Of a stretch of 64,000 bases of DNA, positions 34,601-48,294 are shown in pieces; the first letter of the stretch is position 1; every line of letters starts with the position of its first letter. Under the pieces are notes generated by a model. The model saw nothing but the letters and a program-made list of their open reading frames with translations, searched no databases and was not told the origin of the DNA. Position numbers and translations under genes: made by a program. Source of the DNA: Thunnus maccoyii (taxonomy: Eukaryota; Chordata; Actinopteri; Scombriformes; Scombridae); the NCBI RefSeq assembly GCF_910596095.1, contig NC_056551.1, positions 10,284,501-10,348,500 of the forward strand, written 5' to 3'.

Positions 34601-37600
34601 GGAGGAGGAGGAAGAGGAGGAGGATGATGATGAGGAGGAGGAGGAGGAGGAGGAGGAGGAGGAATCAGAGGAAAAAGCAGACAAAGAAGACGAAGAGGAA
34701 GAGGAGGAGAGATCCAAAGGAGCCACCCAGGCCCGGAAAGTGAAGCTGTCACTCCTGGTCTCAGAGTCATCATGGATGTATGTGATGCCAAACTTGTTCA
34801 GGGTGACCTGGGAGAAATCTGGTTGATCCCTGAGGAAAGATGAGAACATAAAATTAAAAGGTTTTGATTTCAATGTTTGTTTCTACAACATTTATTGAGA
34901 CATCAAGAAAGGAGCCTGGCACCTGGTGAGGTTGTGCCCTTGTATAGACAGAGCCCCGTGGCGCGGCAGAGAAATCACACGGTAAAGGATGTGGTGGCCT
35001 TTCCGGTGGGGCTCAGGGACTCTCCTCAGGAGATTGGAGGCATCAAGTTTAGACCTGTCAATCGTCACCCTGCCTCCCTCTGCCACCACGGCACCTGAAA
35101 GACGGATACAAACAGCATGTGTGGCCCTCTCAAACTCGTATTCTTCCTGGTAAAAAGAGCATTTATCCTCCTGAAAGTATATAGCCTGATTTTATATCTA
35201 GCGGAAGTTGTGCTGCTATTTTCAAATGTTTGAATAATTAGGTAAATGCAGAACATTTGAAATAAAGAATAAAATAATAATTCAAAAGACATGGTTTTGA
35301 ATGGGAGGGAGTTAAATATGAAAAACAAAACCAACTTTAATCAAAATGGAAGGAAATCATAATTTAGACATCATAAATTCACATTGACACATGTCTCAGG
35401 CAAGCAATAATATCAAGACTGGATTTAGGGTAGTATTTTAGATTTGCACAGTACCTGCGTTGTTCAGGAGTCTAGTCTTGTGTTGAGGGTTGTCGTGATG
35501 TTCGTTGGCCTGGTAGGAGATTAAGATGGTGAAGACGTGTGGATGAAGGAAAGCAGGAGGAGAGGACACGGTGAAAGAGAAAGAGTCTGAAGCCGACCAT
35601 CCCACTGACTCTGGCTTGTTCTGATCGTACAGGATAACTCCATCATTCACCTGAGAGAGAGATGAAGAGGTAAACAGGAAGGAAAAGCAATCACTTTATT
35701 AGAGAAGTAAACAAAAGACACAAAATATATAAGCACCTGTAATCGATTACACAATCTACTGTAACACACAAACAGACACACATATCCTTACCATGCTCTG
35801 TGTGAATGTAGAAATGTTTCGTGTAGAGTTGTCGGGCATACGTTGGACCAGACGGCCGAGTTTAGGAGGAGCAGTCACTGCAAACACCACAGAGTGGTTT
35901 CTTCTGATGTCGTGGATGTCGTTGGTTGACACCTTGAGCTCCTGCTCAGAGATTGGTGTCACAGAGCCTTTAAAGGGAACAACGACACAGTGAGAGAGAG
36001 GAGAAGCTCACAAGAGCAGAGAGGAGGCAGCGAGGGATCCTGGTTAACTGCGGTGTTTGTGGACTTTGTCAAATTTACAAACAGCAACAAAAGGCCTGAT
36101 GGACTAACAGTGAGGGATAAAATAAATGAATAAATTGATTAATTGGAAAATGACTGACTTATTTCAAACAAACTTGTCATCCTCCAAACTTGGCCGACAA
36201 GAAGCAAATATTTTATGTGTTTTTGAGCTGTAACTGCAGTATCTGCTTGGGACAATTCAATTTAAGAAAATTTAACTAGTGTGCAGAAATGGCTGAAACC
36301 AACACAAATTTTATTCATAATAAGGTAAATCCCAAGTAATGCCAGGACCCACTAAATATTAAATATTATTCAACTACAAGACAGCCAGTAAAATATCTTA
36401 AGATGTTCGGGAGGACGTCAGGAGAGTGTAATTGAACTACAGATTTTGAAAACCTGGTTTTCATCAATAAAAAATATATAATAATGTAAGACCTTTGTTG
36501 TTCTCAAAATGCATTAGAGAATTCTGAATTATCTGAACACATATTATATTAAATGTGATCATGTAGAGTTGTACAGTAGGTTAATTTTACAGGTTAACAT
36601 CTTTATCACCACAAGCAAGCCAAAAAAACAGTTGAATGTTATCAGTAAAAAATCTGAATAACGGCTTCACTTATGTAACCTTGACCAGTAGGACTACTGA
36701 TAAGTATGTTTACAGGTTAAAACCACTTAACTCTCATACAGTGGCACTATCAGCCTGGCACTGATTGGGCACAAAGGCACTGTAATCTGTTTATGTAGGC
36801 TGTAACATAATGCACCAGTCTAAGGCTTAGAGTTGCGATGCCACCCAGTGGCAACTGCACTATATTTAAATAGCTTTCCTTTTCATGTTAGAAGAGAAGC
36901 AGATACAGAGATTTTAATGAGGGTGCTTTGGTGAAGCTGAGTGAGCTGTTATACCTGGGTAAACCTCCATGGGATGGTTTCTCTGCAGGGTAAGAACCAG
37001 AGAATGGGCAGTTGTGCTGAAGATCTGGCGAGGGGCAAAGTTGACGCCGTCATTCACCTGGAAGTGAAAGCCACCAGACGATGCACCTACACAAGAAGAG
37101 AGACAACAAGAATTCATTCATCCATTCTTACATTTATTCTAGACTGATCTGCTACTCTAGGGCTGCATAAACATATAACAATTAAGAGAATATAATAATA
37201 TGCTCTACTTAAAAACTAACTCTAATCTGCCCTTTTTGCTATTCTCACCACTGTGCACAAACACCAGTTGTCCAGTTTCTATGTGATTCTGGGTGAAGTT
37301 AAGGATGTGTCTGGAGGGGGCGCTCTTCAGGGCTAGGTGGCCGTTGCTGGGTGGTGTGACGATGAACTCCAGCTCGTCAGATGGAGTGTCCAAGTCCTCT
37401 GCGCTGAGATCATCTACAGAGATTTCTGTAACCGATGCCATCCACACCTGAAGAAACAAGAGGAAAGATTAAAGGAAAGGACAGAAAGCTATTAAATTTA
37501 GCTATAAAATACTAGTTTGACATTGTGGGAAATACGTTTATCCACTTTGTTGCCAAGAGTTAGAGGAGAAGATCGATACCACTCTGTTGTGAGAGTGGTA

Positions 37601-40600
37601 TCAATCTTCTCATCTAACTCTTGGTAAGAAAGCAAATAAACAGATTTCCCAAATTGTCAAAGCATTGCTTTAACTGTTGTGTTGCATTAGCATACTTGGC
37701 AATAATAAAGAGTCACGACAATGGCATTTCTGTACTGAAATTTATAGTATAAGCCAATATATATGTTGATACTGATATATCCAAAATAAACTAATATAAA
37801 CTAATATTGCCTAATTTCAAACAGCATCAGTACATAGTATGCAATGTGTGCATAATTCCCAGAGACTGCCTTTTCAAAGAAGCTGGTTAGGATGTTTCAG
37901 AGCATAGATTAAGACCTCTTAAGTGGTTTTGTCATTTCAAAACTTTCAGATTGTGTACACTTCCACTTTTTCTAAAACAAAAATTAATCAGAAGTATGCC
38001 TATTTACTCAGAAGAGATGAGGGAACCAGGGGATGAGGGAATCATTTGGGCTAAAAATAACCATCATGTCTACTTCCTACGAACGTGTCCTACGACTGTA
38101 TATCCTCACTTCCCACCTTCAGACCTCGGTTAGTTGTAACAACAGGAGTCTCATCATTGACAGGTGTGACGTTGATGTGAACAGTGCAGGGCAGACTATG
38201 CTTCCTGATTTCCGTCTGATTGGCCACTATGGTGAAGTTGTCGCTCAATGTCTCGCTGCCGTCGTGGATATAGGAGATGTACTCGCGCTCCACCTGGAAA
38301 CAGAGAAGATTCATGAGGTGATTGAAAAGCAGTCAGATATTATGTGTGATTTCCAAATAATTAAGCATCACTTTCCTTAAGATGCACTCAAGGAAAAAGG
38401 TTTATTAAGCTGAGTTTTTAATTCAATATCACAAACCTAACACTGTTGCTCTCCCACTGTAAGTATTGCTTTGAGTAATATGCATAACTAATGGCTAAAC
38501 CCTTCATCGGATCGCACCTAAACACTTCCTACATCTTCTCAATTACCCCTTTAAAAAGAAAAAGAGTTCAAACCAAAATATCTAACATTTCCCTCTGTGT
38601 GAATGTGGTGGTTTACATGTGCACATTTGATTGCTCAGTCAAACCTCAGTGTGTGTGAAAGCAGTGATGGGCATCCCTGGGATCCGGCTATGCTCCAGGT
38701 GTCCGTGTCGTGGTGGAACAATGATCTGGTACAGGAAGTTCATCCCTGAGAAGTGATGATTGGTGACCTTGATGATGTTAGGGGTCAGTGGCAGGGACGA
38801 CCCCTCATCGAGGATCAAGTCAGACACCTACAGAATCAACCAGCAGAAGAAAGCACTGATTGACTAGATTGACGGTTGTTCACTCGGATCGCCTTTGTGT
38901 AATCCTTTCATGAATTTCTGTTTATTTTCATGCAATTCTCTCCTTTTTAAGACATTATGCTCATTTACAACTCAGTAGACCAGGCTCATCTTACATACAT
39001 ACATCATCACACTCTGTACCTTTAGAGGAAGCAGGATAGGGATGATATCAATCTCCAGCCTGACAGGTCCAACCTTTGTGACTCCATTGGTTGCCTCCAA
39101 CAAAACAGAGTCGTTGGTGTTTCCTTTAGCCTGTTGATGGTAGACTATAAATCCCTGGTTGATGTCCTCCTGAGTGAAGGAGGTTGTTGGCTTCTTTCTG
39201 AAGCCCTGAAGGGTGGGACGGTGCAGACAGACAATTAAGTGCTGTTTTACTTTGAATCCTTTGACACAGTAAAGCTACAGTGTGAGGGGGTGACAAAGGT
39301 CTCAGGCATAAATACCAACTGTCTTTTTTCCCCTTGATGAGTATCAAGTCAAGCATTTTTAAAGTCATTGTTCATGTCATTATAAAACCTTAGGAGCAAA
39401 TGTATCTCTACTCTCTGATAAACGTACTGTAAGCTACCTGCTCAGCACCAGACTACAGCCAGATAAAGATAGCAGGTAGCTGGTGAACATAGTGGAGGAT
39501 TCTGCTCCACTTAGTTAACTTGACACCTAACAAAAGTTGGGTTAAAAGCTGGTTGTAAAGTTGGTTGTACCTGATAGAGGTGCTGCTGTTCTCCATTGTT
39601 GTTTCGCTGCTTGTCCTCAGAGGATAACTTCTGAATGAAGCCCAGGGTGGGAGGACTTTGGACAGTAAAAACTATCTCTGAGGGCTGGCTGTCATCATGA
39701 ACCACCTGTATAGAAAGTAAGCACATATTGCAAATATTTCAGTTTTGTAAATTCAGGCCCCATTATTACACAATCCTTGAAGATGATACAGGATGTACTG
39801 TAGAGAATGCAAAAGATGACATACGTCACCCGACTCCATACAAGGAAGTGAAACATTTTCAGTTCTCAAGTATTTCATTCAGGGAAAAAAAAACTATAAA
39901 ACTTTGACAGCAATCTGTTACATAATATTCCACAATATGATCACAGTCACAGATATTAACAATAAACCCTGATATACTGCCAAGTCCTAGATGCCAGTGA
40001 CTTATTTGCAATTTCAGAACCTTACCTCTAAATGTTCCCTGCTTATGGAGACATTGTGTCCCTCTGCCACCACCACTGGATTGTTACTTATGACTGTTGG
40101 CGGCCTCTGGTGACTCTCCAGGAAGATTTTTACAGATACTCCGATGTCCAGATGTACCTCCCTCCTCCCCTTGTCCGATTGCCTCTCTGTGTTCCTCTCC
40201 CTTGCTCTTGCTGTAACATTGAACACATCCGACAACTCATGGCTGCTGTCGTGGTGATATGCCAGGCGCCCTGCCACCAAATCTCGCTGGGTGAATATCG
40301 AAATTGCATCTGCTTCCGTCACAGTGTCAGGAGATCCATCATTAAAGCAAAGAACACCGTGTTTAGGTGGAAGGAAGACCTCAAATGTCACTTCCTGTGG
40401 GTCTCGGAGGTCGAGGTTGCTGAAGACGCTGAGGTTAGCAGAGGTAAGGGTCGTGATCCCACCTCGCTGGACCATGAGGCCTGTGTTGTTCTCCACCTGC
40501 AGGTAAGGATCCTGGGCCATCACCTGCAGCAGCCAGTTACACAACAGAGGAAGAGATGAATTATTTACAACAGCAGTAAGCGGACTCATTACTTTTTAAA

Positions 40601-43600
40601 ATTTTTGGATCACACAAAGCAGACACTGAATCTATTTTGCTGTGTCAGGGAAAATTCCTAATGATATTTAATTACAAGCAAATCATTTGTAGAAGAAGCT
40701 GTATTACTAATAATTAACATGAAAACATTATATGAAACAAACAATCACAACTTGATGAATTAATGTTGACTGCTTGCTATTTCCTACTATGCGTAATGCT
40801 ACTTTTCTATCTATTAATTTGTTTTGCCACTTTTGTGTCTTTCCCGCTTTCTCTTGTTTTTCACATGTTGTCTGTATTATTGTTATTTTAATGAGTAATT
40901 TATCATGGCTAAGGGACTACAGTTGAAAATGAGCTACTTGGCTAACACTGACACATTTACAGTAATGTACCTAGAAAAAAGAAATTTAAAATAAAATACA
41001 TAAAGCTTTGAGATATTATCACCTCCAGTAGTGTGGAAACATAATGTTTTCCATCTGATACAAAAAGCACAAAACGCCCAAAACTGACTCCTCTGTGGAC
41101 AAACAACACCTTTTTCTGAGAGGAAAGAAGAGAAGAGAATGACAGGTGAGGAGAAAACATCAGCATGTGTAATTTTAATACATTTACAAATTGGAAAAAA
41201 AACACACTGATATTACTCTTTAAATAAGAATCTAACAGAGTACCCAGAGGTCAAAGAGAGTTGGATTTGCTGTTTTAAGGTGTGAGCGTGCTTCAAATGA
41301 AGTAGTGCTTGTCTGGGGGGTGGGGGAGGGGTACAATTTTTGTAGCTTGCTGAAACCAGCAATTTTACAAGCAGACCCACTTTGCACTGCAATTGGTCAG
41401 GTGTGCAAAGGTGAGAAATTATGAAGGATTTGAACTTTTCTGTAAAGCTCTCTTACTTCATCACTTTTTGACTATACAACCAAGTGCAAAATATCAATGC
41501 CTTTAAGGACAGACTATAGACTGGATAAAGATAAACATAGTGAGGACGTAGCAAGGTGTGATGTTGTGACAACAGTCAAACTCAATTTGAGCCAGGAGAG
41601 CAGCAGGTGAGCAAACTCATAATCACAGCTGTCAGTCAACACCCACACAACAGAAATCCTGTTTTAAGTTTTCAACTCTTATTATCAGAGCAATAATTTC
41701 CAAAATGACCACCAGCACACTTATTAGAAGGCCCAGATTTAGCAATTGAGACCATAATGACTTATTTTAAAAACACGAGTGACTGAGTATTTCCAGAGAG
41801 AAGTTGAAACTTTTTGAATGGGAGTCAATGGGAGCCAGGGACTTTTTGAAGCCAGCATCTAGCAGTTGTTGGTAGCATTGCACTTGAGGGTACTTGGGCA
41901 TTTGCTTCAGCCTCAAGCTGTTGTAGCTGCTGCTTGGAACAGACTGTGGGAGAGTGTGCACCCTTATCCCCATTTGTACAATTCATCATGTCCCATCCCT
42001 CTTTGCCCAGAATTCAAGTGTAGTCATTCGTAACAATTTGTGTAAGCACATTTGCCTTTAGTCATGGTCAGACAACTCATTCAAGAGGCTTCTTGAGTTC
42101 TACCGGGAAGTTGCCAGGCCTTTAAACCTATTTTTGGATTATTCAAACACTGAGAGACACATGTGGGTTGTTGACATTATGACACACAAACATCTGAGAA
42201 CTAAAACAGAAAATCCATATAACTTTGACTCAGTGGTTTTTAATATTCTACCACCTGGATGACCAAGAATCTTCACAGATAAGTTACGCTAACCTGCTCG
42301 AGGTCCCGCTGTGTGAACTCGTACAGTTTGTGTCCAGTATCACTGGCCAACACCAGCTCTCCCATTGGAATCCCTCTCCGTGTGTACACCAACCAGTCGT
42401 CCTCAAAGTCAGAGTCGTTGTCCTGGAAACAGAGGTCATTCAATGTCACTAACCTCTGCCCATCACGGGCCACATGGAAAACTTTATTGACAACCCTGAC
42501 AGGTCTCTGATCATTGATGAGCTGGACAGAGATATTGAAGGTGTGTTCGGCTTCCTCCTTCTTGCTGGTGAGTTTGTGCGGTTTGTAAACTGCGATTTGA
42601 AAAGTGAAGGAATCCTGCTTGGTCTCGCTGTCATCGTGAACGTACATGATCCTTTCCTCAATGATATCCTGGTTTGTGAATGTCACAATGTTGTCATTTA
42701 TGGCAGATGAGTTGGAGAGGTTGATCCTCCTTATGTGCCCGTGCCTTGGGCTCACAGTAATGCTGTACTGGACCTCCCGGTTACTTGCTGTGTGAGTGAA
42801 CAGGATATCTTTGGTGATGACTTTACTCCCTCCTTCCAGGACTGAAAGGCCTTTGTTTACAACGGTGATGGCATTCGACTCGGCTTTGATGTTGAGTCTG
42901 AAGTCATAAGTTGTCGAGTTGGCGTGTGTCGAAAACACCTGGAAGCTGAATGTGTCTCTTGTGTCATCATGCAGCCTGTTGAGAAGTTCATACTTCACCA
43001 AGTTATCTGTGATGTTTTTCTGGCTGAAGGTTGAGTTCTTTTGAAGAACTTTGTTGTTGAGGAAAAGCTGACCTTTCTTTGGCACTGTTAGGAGCCTGAA
43101 GAAGAGGTCACTCTCATTGAGTTTGATGCCCTTAGAAATCACATGGAGGTCCTCTGGAGTGACAATAGCCTTCTGAACACCGTTGACCTCCATCTTGCTT
43201 CGCGTGACCTTGAAGTGGATCCAGCGTACCACAATGGGGAAAACAACCTCTTCAGTTGCTAGGGAATCAATAGTGATTTTACATTTGAACTGATCAGTGA
43301 TGTTGTTCTGAGTCTGAAGGCCGTGGTACGTGCTAAGGTATCGGATCCGCTCTTTTTCTAGAAGTTTCTGAGAGAAGAAAGTTGTCGGCTTCCATTCGCC
43401 ACTTGAGTGCAACCGCTGGAGTTCACCGTATTGTGGCAACTCTGTAACATCATAGCGGATTTCCACTGCCTGATCGGCCACATTAACTTGTACTGCAAGA
43501 TGACTGGTGGTGATGAACGAAGCCCCACCTTGGTTCACCTCTAGTCCAGTATTATTCACCAGTTTGTGTTCTAGCACTACCGCCATAATCCTCAAAACTA

Positions 43601-46600
43601 CTGTGTTGCTCAGCTGCAGAAAAGAAAGAAACAAACTTGTTGCAGTAAAACAATTAAACCAACAATATAACTCACATACTCTGTGTTCCATTTTATGTGT
43701 TTATAGTGTCTTAGGCAGGCTACTACATTACCTTATGCCCATCGCTGACTCTGAGTGCCAGCCTAGAGGTGGGGACCCCAGTGTGGACAAAGCTGATCTT
43801 ACCCTCCTCCAGATCATGCAGGGAGAACAAGTTAACGGCCCTGGAAAATAGATGCAACACTGTTAACTTCAATGCTGTTTTTTGTCTCTTACTCTACTTT
43901 GTTTGTCTGATGCTGCAAAAGGAGATTGGAGATCAGGATTAGCAACAGAGCAGTGAAGATGATAATGTGGCCAGTGTGTCACCACACACTAGTCACACTT
44001 GAGGTTCAATTGAGCTCATGAGCAACAATAGGAAGGACTGCTTTCAGAAAGAGAAATCAGACATTTAGTTGCCAGAATATAATGATGAATAAATGAGCAG
44101 TATCACCTTGATTAGTATATATCTACATAACCTGCGACAACAGTTGTGTTCTGTGCATATAAAGAACTGTTGTGCATGTTTAGAGGTAATCTATAACTTC
44201 AACAGAAGGTCCTGGTCCACCCAGAGACAATAGTGAACAGAAGTGATAATCAAATGTGAATTTAAACTGCTGTAATAGCAGCAACCATTTTGGCTACGTA
44301 GCCAGGTGCAACAAGTTAATAATAGTGGCTTTGACTGTATGTGAAATGTGACAAGCTCATATCAGATGTCTGACATAATTGTATTGATCCTTTTGATAAA
44401 GTTGTCAGGTCCAGTATTTATAGATGAAGAAGATATTCTTTCTTGATATGAAGAATATCACTTTCTAGCTAGGTAACAATGGATTCAACACAACACACAG
44501 CTAGCTTCTGTTCCACTAACCTTCATTTCATAATGCAATTTTGCATGGAACATTTTGTTTAATCCAGATATAGATTGCATTATTTTTAAAACTGCAGCAA
44601 CCTCTCCACTAGCCCTCACTGACTGGTTGTAAGAAGATTTGCGAGGCACTGTAAAGCCTCACGAGCCATAGCACCAACCTGCCGGGGTAATCCTGGTGCT
44701 CAAGGTGTCCGGCCTCAGTGTTGAGGTTTCCCAGGGAGCTGAACACCAGGTCTGCAGGACTGCTGTCAGGGTCCGACACTCTCAACACATCTGTTGTAAG
44801 CTGGGAACATTGTGGTTGTATTAACTTTCAACTTCTTATTCTTCTTCTTGTGCATCAAAAACATGTACATACCATCCGGGCAATCTGCTGTACCTACCGG
44901 TCGTTTGGAGTTCTCCACCAGAGTGAAAAGGTTTCCCTCTGGCAGGCTGAGCACAGGTGCATCATTAACAGGACTGATGCTGATATCAAAACGGTGCAGA
45001 TGGTTGCCCTTCAGCAACACAGGAAGCTCCTTCTTATTGCTGGAGAAGACTGAAAACATGAAGAAGTCTTGCTGGTCCTCTGACCCACTGTGAACATACA
45101 TCACTCGGCCCTGCCACAGGTCGAGCATACTGAAAGTCCGGTCCTTCTCTTCTGATCCCATTGTGATAGTCCTCTCCTGCCCTTCTTCCAGCATCCCATC
45201 TGGGTCTGGACTCAGGTCCAGGCGGAGCTGGCCATGGACAGGCTGCTCCTCAATACGGAACTTAAACTGGGATGGATGGATGCCCAACTTCCGGAAATCA
45301 AGATTCACCTGGAAGGAAGTGCAAACAGAGACTTATATATATCAATGGTGACATATGAAAACTACACACCTCCACCTTATTGTTATTGGCATTAATGTGT
45401 AAGAACCGTTTGCCAAATGACTAAAAGTGACAGCCAGTGACAACCAGTCCTACCTTTATGTGTTTGGGCTCCAAGGGTGCCCGGCTTCCCTCCGCTACCT
45501 CTAACTTCCTCAACAACAGAAAGTTGGAGTTCTTCTTTCTATCACTGTTGTTGCTCAGTGGTTGTGTGGTTGTAATATCAAACTCAGGACCATCTGTTGG
45601 GCTAGTGGTGGTCATTGCATCTGGAGCTTGTCCTGTCTTGCAGCCCAAAGTGATGTCCTTAGTGACAACAGCATGAGGGAGGCCTGTTCTCTGAGTGTTC
45701 ACCCTAATGTTTCGGAGGCAGCCTTTAAACGAGCCTCCTCCTCCAGTCATTTGCCCCCCAGCTGCAGTGGACATCAACCCAGCTTGCCTCACTTCTCCAC
45801 GCACTTGTTCATCTAGCCCTCCCAGGAAGAGAGGCCCTTTGAGCTGGATGACTTGGAGCTCCAGACTCAGTTTGGCCTTGACCAATTCCTCGCCCACCTT
45901 CAGCTGGATGCTGTGGGGTAGCAGGTGCAGCTGGATGGGATACCAGGTGAAGTTGCCATGGACATGTGTTAAGGAATGCAGCTCAGTTTTACTCCCATCT
46001 CCATTTCCAACCGTTGCCACCAGGTGACCATCTCTGATCTCTATAGCAACAAAACCTCCCTGGTTGCCGGAGCTGTACAGGACTATACCATCTTCTTCTC
46101 TCGCAGAGGGGTGCAGCTCACATTCAAATAACCCCTCTTGAGGTACTTCCCATGGTGGTAGAGTGATGAAGGCTTTGGAGCTGAAAAAACTGACAGAATC
46201 CTCTTCTGTCGCAGAAAACTGCGCACTACAGCCCAGAGATACCTCATGGATGCTCTTGTACCCAGAATACGGCCTCAGGCTGGACAGCAGATTATGTTCA
46301 TTGAACACAGCTTCATCTATGCAACCTCTAAACCCAGTGGAGATGTTGAGAAGATACGGATTGTTCAGCTCGACTGTCCCGCCAACAAAAAGGCCGTCCT
46401 CGACCCTGAGCTCCAAATCTGGTCCTGGCATACGGAGGCTGGTGTGAGAGTTTCGGTCCACAGTCATAGTGACATTATGGCGGTCATGAGTTAGCTCCAT
46501 GGAGTGCCACCCCAGGTCACTAAGATGGATGCCCTTTTCTGAGCGCAGCGAACGTTCACCTGAGCCCAGGTCCAGGCGTACCTGTGCGGGGACAGTGGAG

Positions 46601-48262
46601 ACAAGAAGGGGTGGATAACCAAGACACATGAAAGTTTGACAAATTTCTGTTTTTATGGCCAAATTCAAACTTTAATTTGTAAAAGAAAGAGTGGCAAGAA
46701 AAAGGAACAAAACACATAAAAGCATGTATTACATTGTGATGAGATTGGTTGACTGTAGATCAGATTATTCCCCAAACACAAATATAACCAAACTCTTTCA
46801 TGAGCAGCTCCCTCGCCTTATACTTGAAGCTTCCATTAAACTGTTGTGGTCTTCCCTCTTAACCTTAGTCATGAAGAAACTTGTTCTGAAATGAAGTCAG
46901 TGCCAGGGGGGTTTATTTTTTTTTCACTCTGCAAGCAATCTGACACCAAGCTGTGTGCATGCAGTCTTCTCTCTGGCTCTCCTCAGGATAGTAAATGCCA
47001 ACATATACAAGCTAAAACAGCCCAAGGGACAAATATTTTCTCGTTTTAAAGGTGTGAGGCATCTTTATGAGAGAGCCTCTAGAAAGATTTGACTTTGTCT
47101 CATCTGTAGCCATATTACTAAAATTTAAATCGTCTTTCCCTTGCCAAAGTACAAATTGATACACTTCCTCTCATAATGTTTGGGTCCATTAAAATGAACA
47201 TTTAATGCATTTGTGTTGTTTGTTTGCTTGTTGTGCTAATGTGTGTTATCCTAATGGCCTACCTGCAGGCGCCCAGAGATCAGCTCCAGCAGCAAAAAGT
47301 CTCTGCGTCCTGCTGCCAAAAATAGCAGCCCTGCCTGACTGGAGGTTCGAAATCGTACATGGAGCAACGTCTGAATGGACGACTCCATTGTCCGCAGGTG
47401 GATGTAGCCATCACCGTAGAATGACACTGTGACAATGTAAAAGGAAACAGAGAAGCTGAGTTGAATTAGTAGTTTGGCATAAAGTAATAATAATTTAAAA
47501 AAGTGTGTGTCTGTGGGGGGTATACCGGATTTATCAATACCAACGAGAGAATTTCACACAAATATGTAGTTGCAGTATTGCGAAACAATGTCATTAATAT
47601 GCTGACATGCAGTGGGTGGACACCATACCATGAACCATACCACCATACCATTTATAATTCAAACTTCATCATCTGGTATTATCTGTTTTTCTTTGGTTAT
47701 CTGTATATAACAGTAACTCCTAACACACAAAAAATGAATGAACATTTGGTGAGCAAAGGCCCAGTACAGACAATTTGCTGTATTGACTGGCTTGCCAATG
47801 TGGTGTCTACTCTGCCTTTTACACCTGCTATCCGAATTCAATTAATGACGACTAATGCATCCTGGAAATGTTCTGATGCTAATTAGACTTCACTGTTGAC
47901 CCAAATGACACAGATTGGACTTTTAGTTTTACAAACATCACTCAATGGGGCAGAGCAGCTCTGGAAGCACAAATAATGTCATTAGTTGGTTTAAAGTTTA
48001 GGGGGCAGAGCTTGAACTTGGTATTAAATACATACCATTAAAAAAACTTACCCTTTATTGCGTGGTATAAACACCTTTTAATATGTAATTGAAATGTATC
48101 ATTCAGTCGTGAGGCCAGTGTACCCACCACATCATCTGTGAACAGTAAAGCAGTCTTGATTTCAATCGATTTGACCTACAAAGCATCGGTACTGAAGCAC
48201 TCTGGCAAAATGACCGTCCATTTGTGGAAACCGTAACACACAGAAAATAGAGGTCAGGGAAA

Positions 48263-48294
<32 letters not shown>

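Noticed and set aside
34534-34791. Open frame with poly-proline and poly-histidine on the minus strand
   Set aside because: It is the same trinucleotide repeat read in another frame; the CSPG repeat frame with poly-serine joins both splice borders in phase.
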